From assembly GCF_041296265.1 (NCBI RefSeq), contig NC_091695.1:32011001-32075000 (forward strand): a stretch of DNA of 64,000 bases. The letters are read 5' to 3'. This DNA comes from Equus caballus. Lineage: Eukaryota > Chordata > Mammalia > Perissodactyla > Equidae. The notes beneath the pieces are model-generated. The model made no database searches. It saw nothing but the letters and a program-made list of their open reading frames with translations, and was not told the origin of the DNA. Within the stretch, counting starts at the first letter, position 1. The number at the start of each line of letters is the position of its first letter. The position numbers and the translations under genes are program-made. Shown piece by piece: positions 49,661-59,500 of this stretch.

Positions 49661-50098
49661 AGATTGATCTGGCTTTATTCCCAAATAAGCTTGTTCCTTC
49701 CATCTTACTCATTGAGCCTCCTTGTGAAGCGAATTTTGAAAAAGGTATGGGTGAAAGGAATGGTAGAAAGAAGGGGCACAATAAGGTCAAGAGTTAGAGA
49801 GATTCTCAGAGGCTAGAAAGAAGTCAAAGTCATCAACTTCTGGTCATAGTTGGCCTGTAGCCTGCTCTATGGTAGCTTACCAGAGACCATGCAAGACCTC
49901 AGAAATGCAGGCTGTCATGGTGTGTCTAGGGAGACAGGATCTGAGTCCCAGAGATCTGAGTCTCCCAAATATTCCTGGACCTTAAGTTTGACCAGGGAGC
50001 AGCAAAGCCAGTTTACTTGGGGGTACGATGTAGACTCTAGTCCAACTAAGAGAATTTAAAGAACATTTAAATGGACATATACTTATAGAGGAGAATTT

Positions 50099-50366
50099 TT
50101 TTACTTTTTACTTTTTTAAAGATTGGAACCTAAGCTAACAACTGTTGCCAATCTATATTTTATTCTTTCTGCTTTTTTCCCCAAATCCCCCCAGTACATA
50201 GTTGTATATTTCAGTTGTGGGTCCTTCCAGTTGTGGCACGTGGGACGCCACCTCAACGTGGCCTGATGAGTGGTGCCACGTCCATGCCCAGGATCCAAAC
50301 CAGCAAAAGCCTGGGCTGCCACATCGGAGTGCACAAACTTAACCACTCGGCCAGAGGGCTGGCCCC
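50099..50366 (-). mobile_element. ERE SINE with 13-bp target-site duplication
   Basis: Complement of an ERE ending in the head 'gccagagggctggcccc'. Flanked by 'tagaggagaattt' at 50086-50098 and 50367-50379. Absent from units A and B. Confidence 0.95.
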
Positions 50367-51044
50367 TAGAGGAGAATTTAAATAGTAAGCTTCACATATA
50401 TTACATTAGTATTTATACAATACTCTACACTTCATATAGTTAAATTGCATGGATGTGATTTTTTTCTATTACCATATGAAGTTGGCAGTTGAGAAATTAT
50501 CCACATTTTACAGATAGAAGCTTTGAGCATATTGAGGTCTTCCATGTTCTTCCCAGAGTAGCCACAATTCATCTTAAGTCTCACAAAATTTAATTTGTGG
50601 AGCATAGATGCTTCTTATTGACCAGAAACATGCTCTCCATGGTTTGAATGGGTGCCCTAATTCTATACTTTTGGTGTTATATTTTTAAAAACATCTTAAG
50701 AATCTGTTCAATTTAAAAGATTAATCTATTACAGTTCTTACTTGTGGGAATATCTGACTACTAACCTATTAGGAAGAGTTAAATTAAATAATTAACTCAT
50801 TGCCCCACCCACCACTCTCTCTCTAGAATTAATATTAACTGAAATAGAGCAAACCAAGAATGAGACCTTCCTAAAACATCTCTGTTTCCCTAGTAATGGC
50901 AGGGTAGATGATCTCCACCAAAAAAAAAAAAAAAAAGACAAGAAACGTTTGTGAGAATGATCTTAAACAGATATTTTTTAATGAAGGATTAGTAATGCAG
51001 CATAATATGTTGTAAAGAACTCCAATTCAGAACACACAAATTAA

Positions 51045-51300
51045 ACCTGCTATTAATGGGAGGCATGCTGTGTACCTCACAGGCTAAGTGCTTTATGAGC
51101 ATTATCTGATTTGATTCTATGAAAAACTGCTGTATGAAGTAGCTACTATTATTAGCCCCATTTAATAGGTGATATATACTTAGGCTTGGAGAGGTTAATT
51201 TGCTCAAGGTCACACAACCAATAAATGGAAAGCTGGAATTCCACCCAGATTGGCTGACACCAATGCCCATGGTATTAACCACAATAAGTCATGGCTCTAT
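51045..51300 (-). repeat. MIR SINE, unit C
   Basis: Reverse MIR with 'gagaggttaatttgctcaag', 'gtcacacaaccaataaatgg' and 'tggtattaacc'. Confidence 0.8.
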
Positions 51301-51822
51301 CATGAATTAGTTTTATTGTATTCCTTTTTGCTGTGATTTCCTCACTTATGCATAGTAAATCACACCATGTATGCCTCATAGGACTGCTGAGATGATTGAT
51401 TCAGGTTAGGTATTTGAGAAAGTGCATGTATGTATTTGTCTAAAATGAAAGTGCTTTGTAAAAGTGTCCACATATCTAATTTACTGTTGTCAGGTTATAT
51501 TACCAGCCAGCTGTGTCATCTTGGGCAAATCTCTTAGATCCACTGGCTTCTAGTCCCCACCTGGAAATTAATGGTATTGAAACAGATGATCACTAGGTCC
51601 TTTCCACCACAAATGATTCCAAGTTCATTAAAAGAAAAGCTATAATCATGAGATCATAGTAGGACCATGAGGAAGTGTGGAATTGAATTAGAAGGGACAT
51701 GGCAAAGTGGGGCATGAAAAATTAGCAGGGGAATAATTCCATGGTAAACATGACTCCAGAGAGCAAGAGCCTGGGGAGTTTTCTCCCTCTAACTCTTTTC
51801 CCTTTTAAGTGGGAAGTGTTTC

Positions 51823-52107
51823 TTAAAATGTTTTTTACTTTATTTTTTTAAAAAAGAATTTTTTTTCCTTTTTCTCCCCAAAGACCGCCCCCAGTGCATA
51901 TTTGTATATTTTTCATTGTGGGTCCTTCTAGTTGTGGCATGTGGGACACTGCCTCAGCGTGGTTTGATGAGCGGTGCCATGTCCGCACCCAGGATTCGAA
52001 CCAACGAAACGCTGGGCCGCCTGCAGCGGAGCGTGAGAACTTAACCACTCGGCCACGGGGCCAGCCCCTACTTTATTTTTTTTAATTGCGGCAACATTGG
52101 TTTATAA
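51823..52107 (-). mobile_element. Very short L1 3' end, interrupted by a SINE
   Basis: A few tens of bases of L1 3' terminus on the minus strand (a T-run then 'aattgcggcaacattggttt'), flanked by 'aagtgggaagtgttt' at about 51808-51822 and 52108-52122, which looks like its target-site duplication. An ERE later landed in its T-run. This nested pair lies exactly where OR-unit homology ends. Confidence 0.75.
51851..52068 (-). mobile_element. ERE SINE at the OR/cortactin junction
   Basis: Complement of a well-kept ERE: 'tggcatgtgggacactgcct', 'caggattcgaacc', head 'cacggggccagcccc'. Flanked by 'tactttattttttta' at 51836-51850 and 52069-52083. Confidence 0.95.
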
Positions 52108-52123
52108 CAAGTGGGAAGTGTTT

Positions 52124-52435
52124 TGTTTTGCTTTTTCTCTTCCTCCCTCGGTGTGGGGCCCTGCCCGTCTTCCTGTTCTGCACTCGCCTCCAAGCTCTCT
52201 GTATTGGGGTGGGCCAGACACCTGTAACAAATTGACTGCGCAGATCATGTCTTAAACACAGGATTTCATTTCCATCTCATGCAACAGGCCAGGGTGTATG
52301 TTCCCGGTCAGACAGAGGAGGAGGAGGGGATGGTAAGGAAGATCTGTTCCGTTCAGTCTCGCAGGGACCCAGGCTAGTGGGGGCTCTGCCGTCTCCAGCA
52401 CATGGCTTCCAAGGTCTACCTGTCACCTTAATGTG
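52124..52435. other. Start of the G+C-richer region, no gene seen
   Basis: First unique sequence right of the junction. CpG and G+C rise abruptly. No exon recognised. Confidence 0.5.
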
Positions 52436-52870
52436 GCTGGCTGAATAACGGCCCCCGAGAATGTCCATTCGGCAATCGTCAGAACACGTGAATATTACCT
52501 TATATGGAAAAAGGGACTCTGGAGATTCTCCTGGATTATCCGGTTGGGTCCTGAGTGTGATCACAAGGTCCCCACAACAGGGAGGCAGTGAGAGATTCCA
52601 CCACAGAGAGGAAGTAGATGTGACAACACAAGCCTGAGTCTCAGTGACTCGAGCAAGAGGCCCCGAGGCACGGAATGCAGGTACAGGTGGCCTTCAGAAG
52701 CTGGAAGGGGCAGCGGGCTCTTCCTTGGGGTCTCTCTTTGGCCTTGACTTTGGCCCAACGAAACTGATTTCAGACTTCCGGCCTCCAGAACTGTAAGTAT
52801 CTGCATTTTTTCAGCCACAACCTTGGTTGTAATTTGTCTCAGCAGCAACGGGCACGGATCCATCTTTGCC
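52436..52870 (+). mobile_element. Old interspersed repeat (LTR-type, family uncertain)
   Basis: Phrases in order: 'gctgaataacggcccccgag', 'tggattatccggttgg', 'tgatcacaagg', 'ggaagtagatgtgac', 'ctccagaactgtaag', 'tttgtctcagcagcaac'. This order matches a common mammalian repeat of probable LTR origin. It is an old fossil without viral genes. Confidence 0.45.
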
Positions 52871-53649
52871 GTCATCCCAACCTATGGTAAGGGGGAAGCC
52901 GTGCGGGCGTTTTTACGGGCCAGAAAGCGGTGCATATCCTCCTCTCTGATGTTCCATTGTGAGATCCTGGCTATGTGGCCGCACCCGTCACCTAGAGAAG
53001 CTGGGAGATGTGGAGCTGGGCAGCCAGAGGCCCAGTGAGTCCAGAAGGAGGGCAGGGGATCCACTCTCTGCCACACCGAGTTATCCCGCCCTGCGTGGTG
53101 GTGTGGATGCCACAGCGGCTGGCCCGCTGGGGTCCTGTGTGGGCTGGGCAGGTTGTCCTCACTGCATTTGCCTTTTCGGCTCCTTGGACCAGGGTGGGCG
53201 CCCCGGGCCCAGCAGGCCTACAGCCTCAGCCCCCCGCGTCACATTTCTATTCACTTCCGGTCCACAGAGACATTCAACTTGTTTTTGAGCACGGCTAAAC
53301 CTTTTCGCTTTCCAAATTTGACGTTGTATCTGTCATGCTACTTGGCCAGCCAGTCTCTGCCACACACTCTCCTGACACGGTGTGTCAAAGGGGAGACGGG
53401 CGCCGCCTTTTGCCTTTTCGCCGGATGTGACTCTGAAGCAGTCTGTTCTCCATAGAGAGGCTGGATGGATCTGGGTGTCACAAACGGCTCACGCCACCCT
53501 CCCGCTGAAAGCCCCAGTGAGCTCTGGCTGTCCTCATCTGGGAAACGGAAGCAACAATACCCACCTCACAGAGAGAAAGTAATGAGTGGCTGCTTGCGGG
53601 GGCGGGGGGGGGGAGCGGGGCACAGGGGTTGACTGCTAACAAGGTGGGC
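52871..53649. other. Gene-free DNA with a short MIR-like stretch
   Basis: About 53521-53580 reads like part of a MIR ('cctcatctgggaaacgg', 'acctcacagag'). Nothing else recognised; open frames here are by-products of high G+C. Confidence 0.45.
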
Positions 53650-53795
53650 TTCTTTGGGGGGGATGAAAATGTTCTAAAATTAGGTCATGGTGATGGTTAC
53701 ACCACCCTGTGACTATATTAAAAACCACAGAATTGTACACGAGTGTATTATATTTTATGTAAATTACATCTCAATAAGATGCTCTTAAAAATAAT
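53650..53795 (+). mobile_element. L1 3'-end fragment, sense
   Basis: Matches the well-known 3' terminus of older L1s: 'gaaaatgttctaaaatt', 'ggtgatggttacacc', 'accacagaattgtacac', 'aattacatctcaataa'. Confidence 0.8.
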
Positions 53796-54038
53796 TTTCA
53801 ACTCATAAAGCTGTTTCCAGGGAAAAATGAACCATCCTGTATTAAAAGGATTACCTTGTATCCACAATCGCTATGTGGCCAGCTGGTCTGGGCCACACAC
53901 TCTCCTGAGGGGCAGAAGCCACGTGGCCCGCAGGCTGCCTCCCCAGTGTTAGTTCCCCTCCTTCCAGTTCTGACTTCCTCATTAAGCCTACAAACCCCTC
54001 ATTCTTCCCAGTCACTCAGTCAAGAAACCGCCTTCTGG

Positions 54039-54277
54039 GGGCCGGCCTGGTGGCGCAGCAAAGTTCGCACGTTCTGCTTCGGAGGCCTGGGGTTTGCTGG
54101 TTCGGATCCCGGGTGCGGACATGGCACCGCTTGGCATGCCATGCTGTGGCAAGCATCCCACATATAAAGTAGAGGAAGACGGGCACGGATGTGAGCTCAG
54201 GGCCAGTCTTCCTCAGCAAAAAGAGGAGGATTGGTGGCAGATGTTAGCTCAGGGCTAATCTTTCTCAAAAAAGAGAA
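54039..54277 (+). mobile_element. ERE SINE with 17-bp target-site duplication
   Basis: Head 'ggggccggcctggtggcg', 'ggttcggatcccgggtgcgg', 'tatactaaagt'-type body and the duplicated 'agctcagggc' block. Flanked by 'aagaaaccgccttctgg' (54022-54038) and the same with one change at 54278-54294. Confidence 0.96.
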
Positions 54278-54503
54278 AAGAAACCTCCTTCTGGAGCCTT
54301 CGCTCCGTACATTGACTCTGCGCGTAGGAACAGACTGTTTCCACGCGTGCTTTGCAGGCTCGCACCCCGGCGGAGCTCGGCCCGCGCTGCCCGCGCACGC
54401 GCGCGAGGGAGGCGGCCGGGCGAGGGGCGCGACGTGCCGGGGAGGGGCGGGGCCTCGTCGGGACCCGGATGAGGCCCCGCCCCCGCCCGAGGAACCGGAA
54501 GTG

Positions 54504-54604
54504 GAGCAGGGCGCCTGGGAGCGGCGGGCGCGCAGCTGCAGGGGCCGGGGCCGGGGCCGGAGCCGGAGTCGGAGTCGAGTGGGTCCGGACGGAGCCAGGC
54601 GGCG
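54504..54604 (+). other. Possible non-coding first exon
   Basis: Just after the ETS-type site, a G+C-rich stretch with 'gcgcagctgcagggg' and repeated gccgga/gtcgga units ends in a good donor, 'ggcg|gtgagcg' (GT at 54605-54606). It contains no ATG and would be a 5' UTR exon. The start is a guess and the assignment to CTTN is from position only. Confidence 0.45.
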
Positions 54605-55100
54605 GTGAGCGAGCGCGGCTTCCGCCGGGCGGGGGGGGCCGGCCCCTCCGCGGCGCTCCTGGGGCGCCCCCGGGCCCCGAAAAGGGAAGGAAGCGGCGGC
54701 CGCAGCGGTCTAGCCGCTCTTCCGCTCGCGGTTTCGGGTCGGCCGCGGGGGGAGCGCGGGCGAGGCTTCCCCAGGCGGGGGAGCCGGGGCCGGGGGCCGA
54801 GGGGTGGGGGCCGGGGGGCCGCGGGGTGAGGGGCGGGGCGCCGAGCGGTGGGGAGGGCCTGGTGTCGGGGAGGAAGGGGCAGTTCTGAGGTTTAGGGGTC
54901 CGAAGGAGAGGGGCCGGGGCTGCAGGGAGGAAGGGGAGGAGAGGGCCAGACGGGGAGGGGGTCTGGGGTCTGAGAGGGTGCCCGGGACCCGGGGGCTAGG
55001 AGAAGAGAGAGTGGAGGGGCCGAGGGTCGGAGGGGGGCGAGGTGCGAGAGAGGCCATGCTGGGAGGGGGTGTGATCCGGGGGGAGGGGCTCAGGGCCCAG

Positions 55101-55320
55101 GGGTTTAGGGGAGGGGCGTGGAGGGCCGAGGGGAAGGGGCTGGGGTCCAAGCGGGGCGAGGTAGGAGAGGGGCCCTGCGGGGAGGGGTCCGGGATCGGGG
55201 GCGACGGGATCAGGGCCCTGGGGTTTAGGGGAAGGGGATGGAGGGCCGACAGGGAGGGGTTTGGGTCCAAGCGGGGCGAGGTAGGAGTGGGGCCCTGCGG
55301 GGAAGGACCGAGAGGGGCCG
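55101..55320 (+). repeat. Two-copy tandem repeat, 120-bp period, in the CpG island
   Basis: 'gggtttaggg' recurs at 55101 and 55221, and 'gtccaagcggggcgaggtag' at 55146 and 55266; the ~100 bp between agree closely. A more decayed earlier copy starts near 54888. Intronic minisatellite-like array. Confidence 0.85.
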
Positions 55321-56436
55321 GGGTCTCCCTGGCGCCCGGGCGGGGCCGTCGCAGCCGCGGCTCCTGCGGCCCGGCCCGCACCTACAGGGAGGTTTAGCAA
55401 TCAGGTCACTGGAAATGCAGCGACACGCGCAGCTGCAGACGGCCGAGAGGCTCTAAATTTGGAGCCATCCCTCTTCTGGCTGTGTTGGAAATCAGCAGAA
55501 AGGTGCTTCTGGGTTTTTGGTTCCTCTGTTGGAATCGCCTGAGTGTGGCACCAGGAACTCGATCTCCGCGGGCGGCCTCCCTGGAGCGGGTGCGGGGCTT
55601 CCTCCGCCCGCGGTCTGTGGACGTGTCGGGCCTGGGGGCGGGGGTGGGATGGGGGGGGGGGTTCCGTTTCCCTCTGATCGCAGCGCTGGCGGCATCCCCA
55701 CTGAGTGCGCCCTCCCCGGGCGCTCCGCTTGGCGCGGGGCTGCCTGGGCCCGCGGCGCTCTGCCTGGCTAATCCCCCAGGCCCTGACCGCGGGATTCAGC
55801 CGGGCGCCGGCTGGCGGCTGGCGAGGGCTGAGATCCCAGGGCTGTGGGTCGGTGGGCCCCCCTGCCCCTGGCTGAGCGCGGCTGAGCCCCTGGCGCAGTC
55901 CTGACTCTCCTCTGGTTGGAAAAGTGCTCCCAGATGCTCAGGGAGCCGGGCAGAGTCCTAGAGGCAACTTTCAGACCCGCTGGAAGAAGGAGCCAAAGGG
56001 ATGCAGAGTTGGTTTTGATCCTCTGCCCCCCAGGAACTGGAAGTTACCCCCACCCCGTTCCCGCCCCACAGCTGACTTGTAGTGGAAGCATCTTGTTAGA
56101 CTTATTCTTGAAACACTTTTGAGTGTATGTAAGTGGTGATTCAGACCTTTGCTCGCTGCCGTGCAGTCGGTGCTCAGAAAGTGTCTGAACGGTGAACTTC
56201 CGAGGTGGGAACGCAGTTCACGTCTGCCATCAGGAACGAAGTGCCCCTAACAGGTGAAAGGGACGCTGTAGACTGAGTCGAGCGTCACGCGTGGGTGATA
56301 GTGGGTGGCTCGTGTGTTTTAGAATGTGTGCTTGATCTCTTGCTGAGTCACACCGCGAGTCGTTTCTGTTCTGGTTCAACCAAGCGCCGGGTTAGCTCCT
56401 ATCTGCTCCCATGCCCACTGCTGCGTGTCTCCACAG

Positions 56437-56547
56437 ACTACTCCAGCGGCTTCGGCGGCAAGTATGGCGTGCAGGCCGACCGGGTGGACAAGAGCGCCGT
56501 GGGCTTCGACTACCAGGGCAAGACGGAGAAGCACGAGTCGCAGAAAG
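56437..56547 (+). CDS. CTTN: CTTN exon, actin-binding repeat 3
   Basis: Encodes (D)[19 protein letters not shown]..., ending HESQK. Identical, as far as I recall, to human repeat 3 except the last residue. Acceptor 'gtctccacag'; donor AAAG|GTCCGC is weak (C at +3 and +4). Confidence 0.95.
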
Positions 56548-59500
56548 GTCCGCCCGGGCGGCGCCCCGCAGCCCGTCCACCGCGCGGCCTGCCCCCTCGC
56601 CGCTGCTTCCCACACGCTTACAGACATGCGCACTGGGGCGTTTCCCCTGTGTACGGCGGGTCACGTTATAGTTACACGGTTTTTTAACTCAAACGTTTGG
56701 CCGTTGTTGTTCCGTTCAGGTCAGCGTAGGGGTCTGTCGCGTTTTTGGTGACTGCTCAGTCCTTGTGGTGGGAAGATCCCGTAGTCTACGTAACCATTCC
56801 TCTGTGGAATGTACAAGTTAGGTTGTTTTCAATTTTCGATGTTAAAAGTCGACTGCATGAGTATTCTTCTCCCTGTGTCTTATGTACGTAAGTGGTTATT
56901 CAAGAGTAAATTCCTAGAAATATAATTGGGTCAGAGAACACTGAATTAAAATTTCGATAGATTGCCAGATTGTCCTCAGAAGCCGTGCTGGCTTCCTTTG
57001 CTGTGGCGGCCTCGTGGGTCACTTACTGCCGTCACCCAGCGAGGGCTGTAGGTGGAGGGTGTTAGATTCAGTCCCTCCTGCAGAGGCCACGAACGGTTGG
57101 TTCTCCTCATTGTTTTGTTTGGCCTGTACATTTAGATTTTTTAAAACGATTGCCAACATATAAAAACTGAGAGCTCACGTATTTAAAAAAAATCCCAGGT
57201 TTCTTTAAAGAACAAAACCAAAACCCAGCACTGGAAACCCCACTGGCTTGGCGTTTCTGCGAGGAGCTGGCCGTGGGCCAGCCCAGTGTCCCTTTGCCGC
57301 AGGCGTCACTTCCGTTACAGCAGGTGGCCTGCGGCACGGGGTCGCTGTCACTGCCTTCTCTCCCTCCCTCCTTGGAGCAGACCTGTGCTCCTCTGCCCCA
57401 CGCGCACCCAGTTCCTCAGGACCTGCTGCTGGATGCCTTGCAGTCTGCACTGACTTTCTCCCCAAGAGGCCTCTGGGGCAGAGGAAATGCCACTCTGGGA
57501 GGTCGGGGGCACAGCCCCAAGTGCCTGGGCAGGCAGGCTCCTCGGCAGCCCCAGGCCTTTGCGGAAGGGGTTTGCTCCGCGCGCTCGTGCGTTGACGTGC
57601 CCACGATGGAGTCCTCCTTTAGTGCAGAGGGAACCATTCCACTGGCGTTTCTGGAGGGCGTGTGTTTCTGGAGGGCGTTCCAGGTTTATCCTGTCTTTGC
57701 AGGCACCCCTGCATGCCTCTCCTTGTGCTGGTCCATGAAGCAGAGGGACCCATTAAAAGCCGGCTGCTCGGCTCGTGCTGATCCAGAAGCTTTGTAATAA
57801 ACTGTTACTCCATGCTGTCTTTTGGAATGAAGGAAAGATGCTACAGTTATAAATCTGCTGTCTTTATAGGACTCTTCCTAGTCCTGTTATTACATATGAG
57901 CAAGACTTTTAGGTATTTTCTGTATCAGTGATCTTATAGTGAGCTTAAAAGATTTTTGGTTTATATTTTTTTTAATTGAGTGTTAAAAGTACTTTCTTGA
58001 AGCCTGCTGGAATCCACAGCTTGCTCGCTGGTTGTGTTGCTGGCCTGTAAACTGCTTTCCTTGTTTTTAGATTACTCCGAAGGCTTCGGTAGCAAGTACG
58101 GTATCGACAAGGACAAGGTGGATAAAAGTGCCGTCGGCTTTGAGTATCAAGGCAAAACGGAGAAGCACGAGTCCCAGACAGGTGCCTGCATCTTACCAGC
58201 TCTCCAGCCGGTGACCGTTAACGGGACGGGTGGTAACCAGAGCAGCAGGCAGAGACGGAGCGTAACCAGCAGCCCTTAATACGGACATCTCTCAGTTAAG
58301 CAGCCAGCTTTAAAACAGCAAAGCAGAAACACAGCTGTTACATGAGAGATCGACTCTTGCCAGTTGTTTTGGCTCTGACACCCCAGCAGTGCCGCTTGTG
58401 CTAATAGTGTCGCGTGTGTAAGTGGTGGGACTGTGGGGCTCCGGTTGCTGCTTAAGCTGCATCGCTTGGCGCTGCTTCTGTGGGGTCCCGTCTGCGTTTA
58501 TTCGGAACGCTGGGATTACAGATGGGGTCAGTTTCCAGACGCTGTATGAGGAGGGCCTCTTGATGAGTGTTACCTAAAGTTTTACCGAAGATCTGAGAGA
58601 GAAGGGATGAATTGAGCGAATTGTGTGTATTGACGTGCATTGAAAAACATGTTTTCTCTCTGTTGCCCGGGCTATCCGTTAATACCAGTTTGTGTCCTTT
58701 TTCTAATCCATTAGACTACGTGAAAGGGTTTGACGGAAAATTTGGTGTGCAGACAGACAGACAAGACAAATGTGCTCTTGGCCGGGATCACCAGGAGAAA
58801 TTGCAGCTGCACGAATCCCAAAAAGGTACCTTCATTTTGAATCTCCTACTTGGGATCGTTTCCCGAGTTTATTTCCCTTCCCAGGTCCGTCACTGTGCCG
58901 TGTTTTTGCCGTGTCTCTGTAGCAGTGGTGTTGTGTCTTCAGTGTGGGAGGTTGTCGTAGCCCTCCCGTGATTTGAGACAGCCCTTCAGCTAGAGGAGTG
59001 AGGAACCCCCGTCCCCTCCCACGGGAGGGCTCCCGCGAGAAGGCCCCATGTCACTGGGCTTCTGGAGCGCCGGTCACTGCCTGCAGCAGCTCTGGGAACG
59101 CTGTTTTCTGCCCTCAGCGGGCGGCCAGAGGGCCGACAGCGATCCAGTCCATGAATTGGTGCTGATAAAGCGTGCTGTAGGCTGTGGAAGGGGATGCCTC
59201 CTCTCTGCCCGGGAGTGTGTGCTTTCCACGACAGAACCATGTCCCTGGGAAAGTAGCACGTGGGGACGGGAGACCTCTGAGTGAGCCCCAGACTCACCCC
59301 GTCCTTTCAGCCAGCACAGATGGAGGTGGGGCTGGTACGCGTTGCCGTGCAGTAACCTCGTGTATAACGTGTCTCTTTCTTCACATGCGCAGAGATGCGT
59401 TCTCTTGTCTGCAGCGTGGGTAGGACCTAGAAAGAAACCTCAAAGCATGGAGTGGCTTTCCCGAATTACTTGAAATACAGTTCCTAACCCGGTCTCTGAT

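Larger units (their letters stand above)
46465..51806. repeat. Unit C of the OR-bearing segmental duplication
   Basis: Collinear with unit B from 'ccttatgcttcaatggggat' to about 51806 ('cttttcccttt'), where homology stops. It contains the intact OR (48134-49096), a purine tract, a MIR, and SINEs at 47468 and 50099 that the sister units lack. Its right end is also the end of the whole OR-type region. Confidence 0.9.
54340..55910. promoter_or_regulatory. CpG island with GC boxes and an ETS-type site
   Basis: About 1.5 kb of very high G+C with abundant CpG. Between 54440 and 54500 lie GC boxes ('ggggcggggcc' at 54444-54454, 'ccccgcccccgccc' from 54475) and a core 'accggaagtg' (54494-54503) of the ETS/GABP type, with no TATA box; this is the layout of a housekeeping promoter reading rightward. 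It lies 2 kb upstream of the cortactin exons on the same strand, so it may be the CTTN promoter, but the coding exons that should follow directly are missing. The long open frames here (up to 223 codons) are on both strands and reflect lack of A+T, not genes. Confidence 0.8.

Noticed and set aside
54352-55397. Long open frames on both strands in the CpG island (178-223 codons)
   Set aside because: Composition is G/R/A/P only, on both strands at once; this is what high G+C without stop codons gives. No splice or family evidence.
55388-55501. Possible exon between 'cctacag' and 'gaaag|gtgctt'
   Set aside because: Both edges resemble splice sites, but the sequence has no cortactin-like codons and the acceptor has a poor pyrimidine tract. 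Not enough support.
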